The notes under the pieces were generated by a model that saw only the letters and a list, made by a program, of their open reading frames with translations, ran no database searches and was not told the DNA's origin. Shown here piece by piece: positions 11,628-24,920 of a DNA stretch of 64,000 bases. The stretch is from Paramecium octaurelia. Its lineage: Eukaryota > Ciliophora > Oligohymenophorea > Peniculida > Parameciidae. The position numbers and the translations under genes were made by a program. Every line of letters begins with the position of its first letter. Position 1 is the first letter of the stretch. The DNA is taken from positions 74,432 to 138,431 of the forward strand of contig CAJJDP010000011.1 of the NCBI GenBank assembly GCA_905182995.1. The letters run 5' to 3'.

Positions 11628-14600
11628 ATGAGTTCAGGTGAAGAGGAGGATAAACAATATGAAATCGATTAGCTCCTTCAACAGATTACGGAGGTATAAT
11701 TTATTTTATACTTAAGATTGAGAACACTCGATAAGTGCATCGCCATCAAAGCAAAGCTGAAGAACCTCAATTTGATTTGGTTTGCTTCCTCAAGCGTCCG
11801 CCAGTTGAGGACCTGTCGTTGGAAGAAGCACGTTTGTGTTACCTAGAAAATAAGAGGTAGATGGGTAAGGATTGTGTCATGATATTAATCAAGTTTTCTC
11901 CAAAAAAAGCTTAGAGGAAAAATCAACGAAGCACTTCTTCTCCTCCAATAACTCAAGTAAAATATAAAGCAAATTGTTAACGTTCTTTTCCAAAGTTTTG
12001 AGAGATCAGCCCAACATGGTGGAAAGGTTTTTGCATGAGAAATACAATCACAAATTAGAAACAGGGTTTGAACAGAAAGTTCATATTGGGATAGTAATAT
12101 TTATATCTATTATTATAAGACATCTTAATAATTTGAACCCTCATTTTAGCCTACTAAAATACCCCTTCTTGGTTACAATTTTGAAGATGCTTTTAAAATT
12201 TAGTATGCCGATAATAGAATTGGGCGGGTTAATAAATAAAAACAACGAAAGGTATTGTTTATAATTAATTCTCCATTTTAGACAAAGAATGAATATCAAT
12301 CGGCAACCCAGAATGAATACTTTAACACTATCATCTAATAAGAATTGTACGAAGATCCTACAGAGGTTGGAGACTAAAAGAAGAGTTGGGCAATCGTAGT
12401 TAGGAATACAGTTAAAATTGCAAGATTCAAAGCAAAATTCCGATAAGATTTCAGGGAATTCTTTAAAAGAATCGCATACTTTGCAGCCAAAGAAGCAAGA
12501 AGAAGAAATCAAAAATGTCAAAAATATTAGAAGGATTTTATGATGAGAGCCAAGAAATTATCAAAGGAGGCTTAAGCATTTTGGAGAAAGAGAGATAAAG
12601 AATTGATTGAAATAAAGAAGAGAAAAGAGAAATTAGAATAGGAAAGAAAAAAGAAGGAAGAAGAAGAAAGAGAATAATTACTGTAATAAAAAAGATTAGA
12701 ATTCTTAATGAAGCAATCTGATATTTATGCTCATTTCATGGCTAAGAAATTAGGAATAACTTTAGATAACCAAATCTAATAAAATAATGGAAATGTCGAA
12801 ATAGATGAAGTAAAGGCATTTGAAACAGTGTAGAAAGTAATAAATGATAACAGGAGACAATTACAATAATTTGATGGAAAGGAACAAGAAAACGTTTAAA
12901 TATAGGAATTAAAATTGGACCATAATGATTAAGATAGAGATTTTTCGCTTATTGCCCCTCCATCTACTTTTCATGGAGATCTAAAAGAATATTAGTTAAA
13001 AGGATTAAGATGGCTTGATAATCTCTACGATTAAGGCATCAATGGTATTTTAGCAGATGAAATGGGATTAGGAAAAACAATCTAAGCCATAGCATTATTA
13101 TCACATATTAGTTCTTTTAAATAAGTTTGGGGGCCCTTTTTGGTAATAGCTCCATCATCTACCTTACATAATTGGTAATAGGAAATCAAAAAGTTTTGTC
13201 CTTCCCTTAAGGTTCTGCCCTATTGGGGATAGGCCTAATAGAGAAAAACTATTAGAAAATATTTCCAATAAAAGAATTTTGGCTAAAAATAATCATTATT
13301 TCATATAGTTGTTACTTCTTATAACTTGGTTGTTTCTGACAACAAAATATTCAATAGAGTGAGATGGCAATATATGATTTTGGATGAAGCCTAGGCTATA
13401 AAGAATATTAACTCATAAAGGTGGTAGATTTTATTATCTTTCAATGCCAGGAACAGATTATTGTTAACTGGAACACCAATATAAAATACTATGGGAGAAT
13501 TATGGGCCTTGTTGCATTTCATTATGCCTAAATTTTTTGATAGCTTTGATTAATTTTAAGAATGGTTTTCAAAGGATATAGAGGCACATTCGTAAGACTA
13601 GAAGACTTTAAATTAACATTAATTATAAAGATTACATGCTATATTGAAACCTTTTATGTTGAGACGTCTAAAGAAGGATGTGGAGAATGAGATAGGTTAG
13701 AAGAAAGAAATTCAGATAGTTTGTGAAATGACAAGTAGACAGGCAGTGCTTTACAAGAATGTTAAATCAAAATTATCAATTAAGGAGTTTTTTAGGATGT
13801 TGGATTCAAAGCAAAAAGTAGATAATCTAATGAATTTGGTAATGTAATTTAGAAAGATCTGCAATCATCCTGAACTGTTTGAAAGGAAACCATATAAGAC
13901 TCCTTATATATTTTAAGATAAGCAAAATGTGGAAGTGTTCTAATAAAATCCAATAGTTTAGGTAACAAAGAGAAATCCTATAACATTTATAATTCCTAAA
14001 TTAGTTTATGACAACCTGATTCAAGGTAAGCCTTGCATCTTTACTGCTCATTATATCTATACCTCTCTAAAAAATGGGGATTCCACTTTTGCATGTTTTG
14101 TTTTAAAGCATTTGCCATTTGGACTATTCTAAAAAAATATATTTGATTTGATCCTTTTGCTATGTAATTTTGATGAACCCAAGAGATTAATTAATTATTC
14201 ATTCTCTAAGTAATTGTAATTTTACATTTCGATTGCTTAAAGTTAAATTGTAACATTTGAATGTAGATCAAGTTCATTCTATCAAAAACTCAATTAAAGT
14301 CTATACAATAGATAGGCATTATCATTCATAAAAGAGTCCTAAGCTTGTTTCATCTTGCCAAATAGTCCAGACTCATTAATTGCTTCCTCATCTAAATTGC
14401 TACAATTGGATAGGTTACTAAAAGATCTAAAATAGAAATAATGGAGAGTGTTGATATTTTGCTAGATGACAAGAATGTTAGATATTTTGGAAGAGTATAT
14501 GTTACACAAGGGATACACTTATTTTAGAATGGATGGCTAATGCTAAATCAATGATAGAAGAGATATGGTCAATGAGTTTTAGTAAAATGACAAGATCTTT

Positions 14601-15145
14601 GCATTTCTTCTATCCACTAGGGCAGGTGGTTTAGGAATCACTTTGACATAAGCTGACGCGGTTATTTTCTATGATAATGATTGGAATCCAACTATGGATG
14701 CTTAAGCAACTGATAGAGCTCATAGAATTGGAAGAACGAAGGACGTTTATGTTTACAGATTGATAACAAAAGGTACCATTGAGGAGAGGATAGTTAAAAG
14801 AGCATAGCAAAAGTAAAATGTCTAATCAACTGTGTATTCAGGAGGGTTCTAAGGGGATAAATTTAAACCTCAAGAGGTATAATTATTGATAATAAAATAT
14901 AGGTCTTTGAATTGTTATTTGATGAGTAAGATATGGATGAGACTGTAGCCAATAAATTTATGGCTAAAGGGTAGAAGAAGAAGAAGAAACCAGTGAAATA
15001 GGATCAAAAGGAAATAAAAGAATAAAAAGAGCAATAAAAAGATTAAACTAAAGATCAGAAGGAACAATAAGAAGAAGAGGATGTTATAGAAGTAGATTTA
15101 AGAGAATTAGAAATGAATGAAAAAGATTGTGAGGATGCTGATTGA
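11628..15145 (+). CDS. INO80-type SNF2 chromatin-remodelling ATPase
   Basis: 1127 residues, five introns: 11694-11716, 11865-11893 and 12094-12119 (all AAG acceptors), 12252-12281 (30 nt, frame-neutral) and 14877-14902. A DBINO domain at about residues 213-345 ([20 protein letters not shown], then a basic coiled coil) is the signature of the INO80 class. The SNF2 N-lobe starts near 414 (Walker [12 protein letters not shown] about 437-447; DEAQ box LDEAQAIKN about 548, the Q typical of INO80/SWR1). The helicase C-lobe is at about 900-1010 ([23 protein letters not shown]). A roughly 200-residue insertion separates the lobes, as in INO80. The acidic/Gln-Lys tail is low complexity. It acts in the nucleus on nucleosomes (H2A.Z exchange and spacing) in other eukaryotes. 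It follows AROM by 85 nt on the same strand. Confidence 0.92.
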
Positions 15146-15415
15146 TTAGTGCTCTAATATAATAAATCATATAAAATTATTTGTAAATTAAATATTCTTG
15201 AGATCACTTAATTATTTCTATTAGAGTAAATTAATATATACTATTGCAAATATTTTAAATACCTTAAAGATCATATAGTCTCTCTAATGCAATTTATTAT
15301 ATTCTAAGATTTATGATTAAATTACTAAATTTAAAGAACTTTTAATTATTCCTTTTATTAATGAGTTTATAATACTTTAATTGAAAATTTAGTTTAAAAA
15401 TAAAATCAACTAAAA

Positions 15416-16107
15416 ATGTCGAGAAGGTCCAATCAAATACAGAATAAATAGAGCGAATGGGAGAATGATAGATAAAGAAAAAAGAGATTGATCCTCGATA
15501 GTCCAGATACTAAAGAGACTGTGACCATATTACCAAAATAAGTAAGATATTGATCCTAATTGATTAATAGAAGATACCAAGTTCGAAAACTTTGCCCAAG
15601 CACTTTATCTCTGGGTAAAAGAGGAAAACAAGATTATAATAATAAACACAAGAGGAATGTCCTATTTGTTTGATGAATCTGGATGATGTATAAAAGGTTT
15701 GTGAGGTGGATAAGTGCAATCATTAGATGTGTTTATCTTGTATTAAGGAATGGGCCGAGAAGTACAAGACATAATGTCCCTGTTGCAGGGCAAAGTTCAA
15801 ATTCATCTATCCTATTAAGGATGGGAAAAGGGAAAACAATCCACTAAAATTAAATTTAAATTTGCCGAAATGGAATTAAGAAGAAGATGAATTTTACGAA
15901 GATGAAGACGATTATGAGGATGAGGAGAGATGCTAAGTTTGTTAAGGTTCTCATACTCCTTATTTGATGCTGATTTGTGATAGATGTAATGATACATTTT
16001 GCCACACTTTTTGCGATCCAGCCTTATTAGAATTAACAGTTCCTAATAGTAAATGGTATTGCTTGGATTGTAGAAAGTCAAAAAATATTTACTACAAACA
16101 TAAGTGA
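15416..16107 (+). CDS. RING + PHD finger protein (PHRF1-like E3 candidate)
   Basis: 220 residues with one 29-nt intron (15542-15570). A basic N-terminus is followed by a C3HC4 RING at about residues 76-120 (ECPICLMNLDDVQK, CNHQMCLSCIKEWAEKYKTQ, CPCCRAKF), an acidic spacer (EDEFYEDEDDYEDEE), then a PHD finger at about 158-213 (RCQVCQGSHTPYLMLICDRC, CHTFCDPALLELTVPNSKWY, CLDC). RING followed by PHD is the arrangement of PHRF1-type proteins. By family logic the RING recruits an E2 ubiquitin enzyme and the PHD reads a histone tail; the short length means a minimal version without the long C-terminal CTD-binding tail. Nuclear location is inferred. The gene is convergent with the carboxypeptidase, with 21 nt between stops. 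Confidence 0.85.
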
Positions 16108-16128
16108 CTTAATTGATTTTTATAACAT

Positions 16129-17805
16129 TCAATAATTTTTCATTTAATCTACCTTTATTTAAGGGCATTTATTTAAATTCAAATCTTTCTTTATAGAACT
16201 CATTCTCTTTGGTTGAGTATTTCTTTGAGGGAAATAATTTATGATATTAAAATTTTTTTAAAATGAATCTTATTTGACTTTCATCTGATTTTCGAACTCC
16301 ATTTTAGTTGAAGATTTGTGTTCTGACTTGGTCATCGATTTGATCTTCTTTATTTGTGGCAATAACAATTTTTTTAATTATTAATCCTACTAAATGCATT
16401 GAGTCTCTGTCTATATGGTTTTCTACTTGAACAAGAATTTCTTGGGTTCCTTGTAACTATCTCTCTTCTAAACTACCTCATAAGCGAAATCCTATTCGCA
16501 TTCGCTATCCGACTCATCCTAATCATTGCCCAAGCAATCAATCACTGGCAATGTAGTCTGATCAGCCATGGGTTCATTGCACTTTTCAATAGAATCATAT
16601 ATTTATTGAGCAATCTCTTTGTAATCTGAATCACTGAATCTGCCATTTAGTGAACCGAACAAACTTATTTCAATAGTAATTGAAAACTACACCTTGTATT
16701 GATACCAGAATGTCTATCGAGCAGTACTCTTTCTGTTGGCTTAAGTTTCTAAAGAGCAATGCTTCATATGGAATAAGGAGTGATCTGAAAATTTAGCGAT
16801 AAAATTCTTAATCTCATTATTGTTATTTTAATTATTAGCACACCCATATATAAAATAGTGTTATTTGGTCGAATGACCATGCAGATCGACCATCATGATA
16901 ATTTTCTATTTATATTTCTCTAAAGAAGATTTGATGAAGTAGATTTCCGGTTCTGACTATAACTGAGGATTAATCCATTTTCTATTTAAATCAACACCAT
17001 GTAAGTTGCAGCGACTATTGCCTAAGAACACACCATCTGGATTTACCATCGGATAGATGATATATCTATATTTGGAAGAGTTGATTATATTGATTAGTTG
17101 TTCAACTACGAATGACCCACTGGTTTCACTAGGATGCTATCGAGCCAAGATTACGACATATTATTTGGCTTTGCCTCTTTTTATTTGTATGATTGGGTTG
17201 TTTAGTTATGTGTATCCAACTGTCTTATAATCAGTTAAGGATAGCGCTCTAGAGAGTGGGTAGGGTTAAGCATATGCAAAGGTAACGATTTCGTCGTCTT
17301 AAAAGGTGAATTTAAACTCTAGAGTGTAGAAGGGCATTAGTTGTTGGTATTTCGCTATTTATGAGTCGTCATTTGCATAGTAGGGATGATGGATGTTGGT
17401 TTTGTAGTAGTGCAAATCAAAGCAGGTTGACTTGGATGTGTAGGGTTTGAAATTAGTCAATAACTATTGTCTTCTTCGATTATTTAATATTTTAAATTTT
17501 ATTGTTACTGTAGGTTTTAATGCCTAAACCTGAAAATGAAACCATTGTGTGCATCCGTTGGTATTTGAATCACTATTTAATAATATATTAATTGTGTCGT
17601 TGTCTTCTGCAAGATAGAACAAGTTGGAGGAATCGTATAAGGAGTATATCTGAATTTAACTCGCAATGAAAGTGAGTTGTCCATTTTGTTAATTTGATTG
17701 GGGCTGGATGTTAGTGTCGAGGAGTTGTAGCTTCTTTTGGAATACTTTAAGATAATTTATTAAGGAATAGTTATGAGTAGTGATTAATTGCAATTTTTTA
17801 TTCAT
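16129..17805 (-). CDS. Cytosolic carboxypeptidase (AGBL/CCP, M14 family), tubulin deglutamylase-like
   Basis: 558 residues, no intron needed. An N-terminal beta-sandwich domain (CTQWFHFQV..., YTLEFKF) precedes the catalytic domain, as in all CCPs. Zinc ligands are His and Glu in ILARQHPSETSGSF (about residues 223-226) and His in MMVDLHGHSTK (about 306-308). Substrate-pocket text YPMVNPDGVFLGNSRCNLHG and VDLNRKW is present, and the catalytic Glu lies in ITIEISLFGS (about 378). The C-terminal 150 residues are charged and low complexity. CCPs remove glutamates or terminal residues from tubulin tails and regulate ciliary microtubules, a fitting role in a ciliated cell. All catalytic residues I can check are present, so an active enzyme is expected. 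It sits divergently 58 nt from the channel gene. Confidence 0.92.
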
Positions 17806-17863
17806 GCATTATTAATACGTATATTTGCGTATATTAAATAAACAAACTTTATTTTTATTTTTA

Positions 17864-20258
17864 ATGATACCCGGACTCTAAAAGATTAGATTCAGGAAGG
17901 AAGAGCAGGAGAAGATGGAGGATTAGGAGATCGAATTGGATGCACTCAATAAAGTTGACAAGCAATTGGAGATGCTAGAAAACAGCTCGTAATCTTAGAT
18001 AGAGTATATTAATAGAGTGTGGAAATCCAAACCGTTAAGGATCATATAGAAAATAACGATTTTCATTACTCGTCTTAAACACAGTTCGACGACTTACAGA
18101 TTTAAATTATTGAAGAAAAGCATCTTTCTATTAATTAGAGATAAGGCTTCCTCATTTCAATACTATCTAAATAATTACATGTTATTTCAAAAACCCACAA
18201 GAGTAATTAAATTTCAATTAAGTTAGTGGATACAAATAAAATATGAGGCTCATGCGAGCAATCCATTATGGTGGCGTTTTTGGTGTTTTCTCAAAAGTGA
18301 TGAAACGGTTCTATTACCTGCGGATAAGTTCCTTTTCGTATGGGATCTATTGATGATGTTGGTGACAATCGCCAATATCTTCTACGTGCCTTTGTAATTG
18401 TCATTTAATCTCAATGAAGACGATATGGGTAGCATCTTTACTCTTTTTAGTACATTGCCAAGTTGTATATTTTTGATTGATTTAATCCTAACATTCTTCA
18501 AAGGATATTACGACAGAGGGATATTGCAAAGAAATAAGGCGAAGATCTTTTGGCATTACATAAAGGGCGACTTCCTTTTGGACTTGGCAATTGTGTTGCC
18601 TTTCATATTATCGTGGATGGGATATTCAGCTGCTAATTATTTGATGTTGATTCGAATGACAAGAGTCAGAAGAACAATGATAGTAATTGAGGAGATATCC
18701 AACTTCAAGGAGAAGAGTGCAATCATATATCAACTATTTTGTCTAATCTATTCGTTGCTCTTGATTTCTCATTTTTGTGCTTGTCTTTTCCACTACTTTG
18801 CCCTTTATGAAGTAGACCAAGGTTACACGCACACTTGGTTACACCAATAGAATATATTTGATGAGGATTTGTACACCAAATATTTCAATTCACTCTATTG
18901 GATTACTATCACATCAATGACTGTTGGATATGGCGATATTGTTCCAGTTACAACCCCTGAGAAAATATTAGTCACTATCATCACTTTCTTGGTCACTGGA
19001 GTTTTTGGGTACGCATTAGGAATGATATAAAGTATTTTCTATAAAATGGCAGAGTAAACTAACATCAACAACTCCAGATTGAGATTAGTGAGTAATCATA
19101 TTAAGTAGAGAGGATTGAATACTCAATTGCAGTTTAGAGTCCGCAAATACATTGAATATTATTTGTAATTTAAGCAGGACGAGGAATTGGATTTGGATGA
19201 ACTCATGGGACAACTCAATCCCAAACTCAAATAGGAAGTCTAAATTGCAATGTACTATCGTTATCTTAAACATTCCAAATTGTTTGGAACCAATTTCTCT
19301 GATGATCTCATCAAGAAATTATGTTTTTGCATTCATGAAAGAACATTCGCTCCCGAAGAGGTTATCATTAGGTATTCGTTCTTATTACACATTTAGGAAA
19401 GATGAATTGCCAAATCAATTATACATTGTATTAGCAGGACAAGTCAAATCTCTCATATTGGAAAAATCAATCAAAAGATATCAACAAGGAAATCTACTCT
19501 GCGAAAGAGAATTCTTTTATCAAGACTTTATGCAATACAATATTGTTGCATCCTCCTTTGTTCAAGTAGCCTACTTGAATCTCTCTGAATTTTAATCTAT
19601 CATCCAAAATCATCGATCTAGTTTTGAACAATACCGGTATGCCATAGACAATACTGTTTTTGGTCAAAATACAAACCTGATTATTTGTGAGGCTTGCCAG
19701 TCTCATCATTAATTTAAAAATTGCCCTCTTGTTTTCTTTAAAAAAAATACCTACAAAGTGTTAGCTGCTTGTCATAGCAACCATGTATAGAGCAGATAAA
19801 CCTTTGCCAGAAAAAAGTCTAAATACAAATAACAAAGAACAGGTGTCCTCAATGGAGCTTATGATCACATCATCAAAATGAGAACACAATTAGGAGTCCA
19901 AATTGATTAAGCATTCCTTAATAAAATCGGGTACCCAGGTTATGAGCAACAACAGGAAAGCGATGAAGAAGAGGATAAATACCAATCTCCTCAGGCAAGG
20001 AGACAGAGCTTCTCCTAATTCAATGACCATCAGCATACGCTCTCTCAAAAAACCCTACCTCAAGATGAACACTACATTGACTTTGATATAGACAAAGTCG
20101 AAGAATATGAATTCTATTATCCTCATGACAACATAACCAAAATTAGTAAAATTGTAAACAAACAACAATTATTACAGAGACTGCTAGATAAAGTATCGAA
20201 TAAAAAGAATTTATTCGCCGGCCTTGTATTTAGATAAGTGGTATAAAACATTATATGA
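17864..20258 (+). CDS. Voltage-gated K+ channel of the EAG/CNG/HCN class with divergent cyclic-nucleotide-binding-like domain
   Basis: 789 residues, one 25-nt intron (19372-19396). Six membrane segments begin near residue 155 (FLFVWDLLMMLVTIANIFYV). S3 has DFLLDLAIVLPFIL. S4 has positive residues spaced in LIRMTRVRRTMIV. The pore helix and filter are ITSMTVGYGDIVPV (about 345-358), the K+ signature. S6 is followed by a C-linker (QLQFRVRKYIEYYL, LDELMGQLNPKLKQEV) and a cNMP-domain-like region at about 480-600 (CIHERTFAPEEVIIRKDELP, YIVLAGQV). The part that should form the phosphate-binding cassette (GE..L....R.A) reads NLLCEREFFYQDFMQ and lacks the expected Arg, so ligand binding is doubtful. 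The tail has a Cys/His-rich patch (CEACQSHHQFKNCP). Such channels shape ciliary membrane potential in ciliates. Confidence 0.88.
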
Positions 20259-20328
20259 ACAACAATTAAATTAATAAAACAATTTACATTTTTTCCTGTT
20301 TTTACATTAATATTATACTTATTTTTAA

Positions 20329-23300
20329 TCATAATCTTCCATCTGTTGCTATACCTTAACTGTTCTCTACTTTTTTATTACTTATCGTAATCCCGAATTA
20401 ATTATGAACCATTATCTCAACAATCTTCTTGAGAACCTGTTGATCTATCTCGAACTTTGACCACTTCTCAAAGCCCACTGAATTAATTTTCTCTAATCCT
20501 AAGTTATCGTAATAAAATAAATCAAATGCCGCATGCAATGATATTGGATGCTAGATTAATGTAATCTGTCCGGTGATTAGACTTATAAAAAAGGATCCCC
20601 CAGAGTGTTCTTAAACCGCATGTTGATTCAAATTTCCGTATTTAGATTTTATGCACTATTTCATACAAAATACTTTTTAACAAATTACACATCCAAGAAT
20701 ATCCTAGCTATAATCAAATTATTAATTGTGATATTTGCATAGTTCACAACCCTTAGTAAAGTACTTCTTATGAAACTCAGCAAAATTTTTGCCCAAATAA
20801 GAACTCAGCCTTTCTTTATATACTTCATAGATTTTTAAGTGATATTCTACGAAAGGATCCGATTCCTCAACCTAAATCTTACTTTGATCCTATAGCTCTT
20901 AGACTTCTTAGGCGGAAATACCAAATACATCCAATAAGATTTATTTATATTAAACATATTTTTAGTTAAGAGCTACTGATAGTATTTCTTTTTTTAACTG
21001 TTTTTTATTTTAAGAAACAATAATGTTATTATTGATCGAATTAAGTATATCAAAAAGTATCGATATACCTGCATTAAATTTATAGGCTCTTGGTTAAATT
21101 TTAAAAAGTGATGATTAATTTATCATTATAGTTTGCTCCAATAAATAAATAATCTAATTTAATACAATTGTTTTATTTAGATCTCTGAATCTTTTGATGT
21201 CTATAAATAGTTATTACAACATATCAATTATGATCTACATATATATTTCAATAATAATATTTGGATGTTGGTTCTAATTTGATTTTACTAAATACTCCCA
21301 TAATCCACTTTCATTGACACTATCTACAAGAGCCTTATTAAAAAATTGAACTTCCAATTAAGAGATTATTTTATTCAACGGCATTTGCACATTAAATGGA
21401 TGATTACACAATCTACAGACCTATTTATACCACCCAGGAAGTTAGTTATAAAATTATAATTGTTGGTTTTGGATTATACAATTTGGATGGTAAGAGTGTG
21501 AACATCCATTTACACTTATTTGAAGTAAATTATGATCCTGATTATTCAATTACGAGATCAATGTTTCAGGCATAGACAAATGTTCATAATTGCTCTTCTT
21601 AAACAATAAAAGTGGAGTATAAAATTTAAATTATAATTAGAGTTTGCAACCATCACATGATTATAAATTGGTATGTTAGATTGTATTTATAACCGCATTT
21701 TATTACATTTAAGATTGGTCTGGTTTAGCTTAGATTTTTATTAATGACAGATCGTCTTGTAAAAATGAGAATTTTGTGGATTGCTCGATCAAACAAGCAT
21801 ACGCTAATTTATTGGATTCAGACTCTGAATCTTGATGTAATTTGTGTAAGAGCTAAAGAATAAGTATTTTGTTGCCTTTTAGTTCTTCAATTCTAAAATA
21901 TGAGGCTCCTAACATTAAATTTTATATAAAAATGACAGTTTCGGCTTCACTGTTCTGGTATTTGGATAAAAATTGTAGATTGTCAATTAAATTCTATTTT
22001 GAGGACAAACGATTGAGTATGTTCTTTTAGATTAAATACTAATTTTTTTAATTGTATTATTTTATGTCCTAAAATAATCCATTTCCAAAGAGCAGAGTCT
22101 TACTTTCTATGCCACTTTGATATAATGTTTGCATAGCTGTTTGTTTTAATTCTATATTTGAAGCAAAAATAACTGGATCATAGAGAGGAGGATACTGACT
22201 CTTCAGCTTAAGCAATTTAGTGTTTTCGTCTAATTCTAAGAAATTGGAAAGAAGACTCTTTTTTGTTGGGAAGATGATTCCCAATTCTTCAAATCTCAGT
22301 TGGAGAGTTTAGAATGTGGTCTATCCTTCTAGGTTCATAATATTTTGAAGTATTTTTTAGAGTGCTTGATGAAGAATCGTAGGGAGTTGTTCTTATTTTG
22401 AAAAGTAAAATATGGATGAGTTATAAATATCAAGGTCAGAAGTAATCATCCTCAGCAGATAAAAACTAAAATTTAATAATTTATTACTAGGTGATGGAGC
22501 ACTGCGTCTAAATCTCTGGGATGAGCATATTGTTTATAGCCCTATAAATATCTAACATGCCTTCTTCACCAAATAAATACATATAAAGTTTTCCAAAAGC
22601 AGTATCTAAGGACTCTAGTTTAGTTCTCTAATTGTTTTCTTTTATACCATAATACATTTAATCTACTTTATCATCAACCATTATCCAAACAGTAAAGAAT
22701 TTCTAGATACATCTTTATAAAATTTATTAAAAATTCTATTTAATAACTTATATTGAATCGTCTAGTATCGACTATAGGAAGTCAAGAAACTGTTGAGGTT
22801 CTGAGTATTCTTTAAGAGACAAATGCAAACATAGAATTTTAATAAACAATTTATCTAAAATTGAAGCATTTTTCATGAAATATAAATACATTTTTCTTGC
22901 TTTTGCCAATTTTATTGAAGAATCTTATTCTTAATCTACGAATTGAGAGAAACTTTATGCCAAGAGAGTCTCTAGTTTTACTCCGCAATTTCTTTTCTTT
23001 TTAATTAAGTGATAGATTTACGCTAAGATTACTGAAATGAAGTTCATTTCCAGTTATGGAGTACTCTCAGAATCACAAAACAAGCTAATAATTGCATTTT
23101 CTATTTCTTTAATAAATTCTCCCTCGAAGTGAATATAGTTTTTTAAATCAACATCTTCATTCATAGAGAATTTGTAATCAAAAGGTTTATGTGGTACTTT
23201 GGATACTGTGGCTTTGCCTAAGCAATCTATGAGTTTAGTTAATAAACATTTTCCATAATCAAAATTTCTGATCACATTCAAATCAGCATTCTCCGTTTTA

Positions 23301-24640
23301 AACTTATCATAATATGGTCCTAAAGCGTTTTTCAATGAAATCATATTAAACTAGTCAAATTTGATACTTCTAAATTTTGGTCCAAAGAATTTAATTCCAT
23401 CCCAAGGATAACTAAATAACTCACCTAATGGAACATGGAGTAAACAGTAGACGTTTTCCAAAAATTCAAACACTTGAACTTAATCTAAATTGTCTACTAT
23501 AGTCTTCATTGCAATTTCATTAGTATATGACATAAACCATTTAATAAGCTCACACGAGATGTAACTGAAAGATGTAAAATTAAGTTATTGTAATTCTTGC
23601 AAATATGTTTCAACGTTTTTATTTACTTCCTCTATTTTTTTCTAATTCTTGTTTGCATATTAAGGATCAATATTATTCTGTTATTCATTCAATAAATCAA
23701 CGTAATCTAAAATTGCATCAGCAGATTTTGTTTCTGCATTTTTAGCAAGTAAAAAGAAGCTTGAGAATACTTTCAGATTAACTTTGCACATAAATTCAAA
23801 GAAATTAGAATTTGAGGTCAATCTCTCTATTACAATACCGATAAAGACTGGTAACTCTGGCGATGTCACTTCTTATAATGTTTAATGTCGGATAAGACCT
23901 TCATATAAAGAATAGGGGCAATTTGGTAATTATTTTTGGAATACATTGGCAATCAGATTTTGAAACACCTCTCTGTCTTTGATCAACCAATCAATTAAAT
24001 TAAATATGGTGTAATGAAGGCATTAACTTTTGACTAACAAATTATAATAGTCCCTATAATTTATCCTTTTGTCTATAGTTTATTAGATTTTATTGATTTT
24101 AAACTTTTCACACAAATGGTACAATTACATGATAGCCATTCTATAATTGTACCATTACGTTTCTATTTGTTTCATGGCCTGATCATAAACTGAACTTGTT
24201 TTCATAATAAATTACTCTATCTTATCTGCTAAATCAGTTGGTATCACTTCAAATTAGTTTAAGTTCTCTTCTTCCAAAGTTTAATGAACCTCGCAATTCT
24301 GTGCAGGTGCAAAACATCCACAGTTACATTTACCTGTAACTGCAGTATAATAACAATTATGATCTTGGATATATATTAAATTTATACTTTGATGTCTTTC
24401 AATATTAAAGCATTAAGAACAGAATAAATGTGAAGTGTCACCAAAGCACGTAGAACATTTGAATGCCAATTATCCTGAAGAAATTTCTTGATTGCAAACA
24501 TTCTTTTGAATCTTTTTGGCCATTTTCCAGAAATTCAGATGATCAGGCCTATCAGATATATATTTTATAAAAATTTATTCTGGTTCAATAGGCTGAGTTT
24601 GATTTGAGCATAGTTATTCGACATCTAGGACTAACATCAT
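20329..24640 (-). CDS. UBR-type E3 ubiquitin ligase (UBR box + C-terminal RING)
   Basis: 1429 residues with one 22-nt intron (22466-22487). The UBR box is at about residues 48-118: C...C-x2-C...FCSQC...H, then GKCNCGCFAP, matching the zinc-coordinating core that binds N-degron residues in UBR1/2/3. A long helical middle resembles the scaffold of UBR1 relatives. Near 985-1070 there is a Cys/His RING-H2-like region with a large insert (SCDGCKLQ, GCSHSYHPNCII, VCRLCNHPF). The last 250 residues contain the UBR C-terminal autoinhibitory-like segment (GCELC, LGCVICQKVFC, HAVQEHSGGSFF). Role by family: recognises destabilising N-termini and ubiquitinates the protein for proteasomal degradation. It is convergent with the channel gene (70 nt between stops) and divergent from the giant Cys-rich gene. 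Confidence 0.9.
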
Positions 24641-24920
24641 TATTTTGTAGAAATTTATTTATTTGAATTCCGCATTTTACAGATTCATTATCAAATGGCT
24701 CAATAGAAACATACCAGAAATAATACTTTATATTTGTGATCATTAGACATATTAGGATTATAAATAAACTTTATTAATTTATAATTATATTAGGATAAAT
24801 ACATAGACAAAAATATATTTGAATAATCGTTCTTAGGAAGTTGATTCCTATTCATAATATATATATATTATATTCAAATGCATTTAATGCAATTATATTT
24901 TAGCATAATAGTATTAAACA

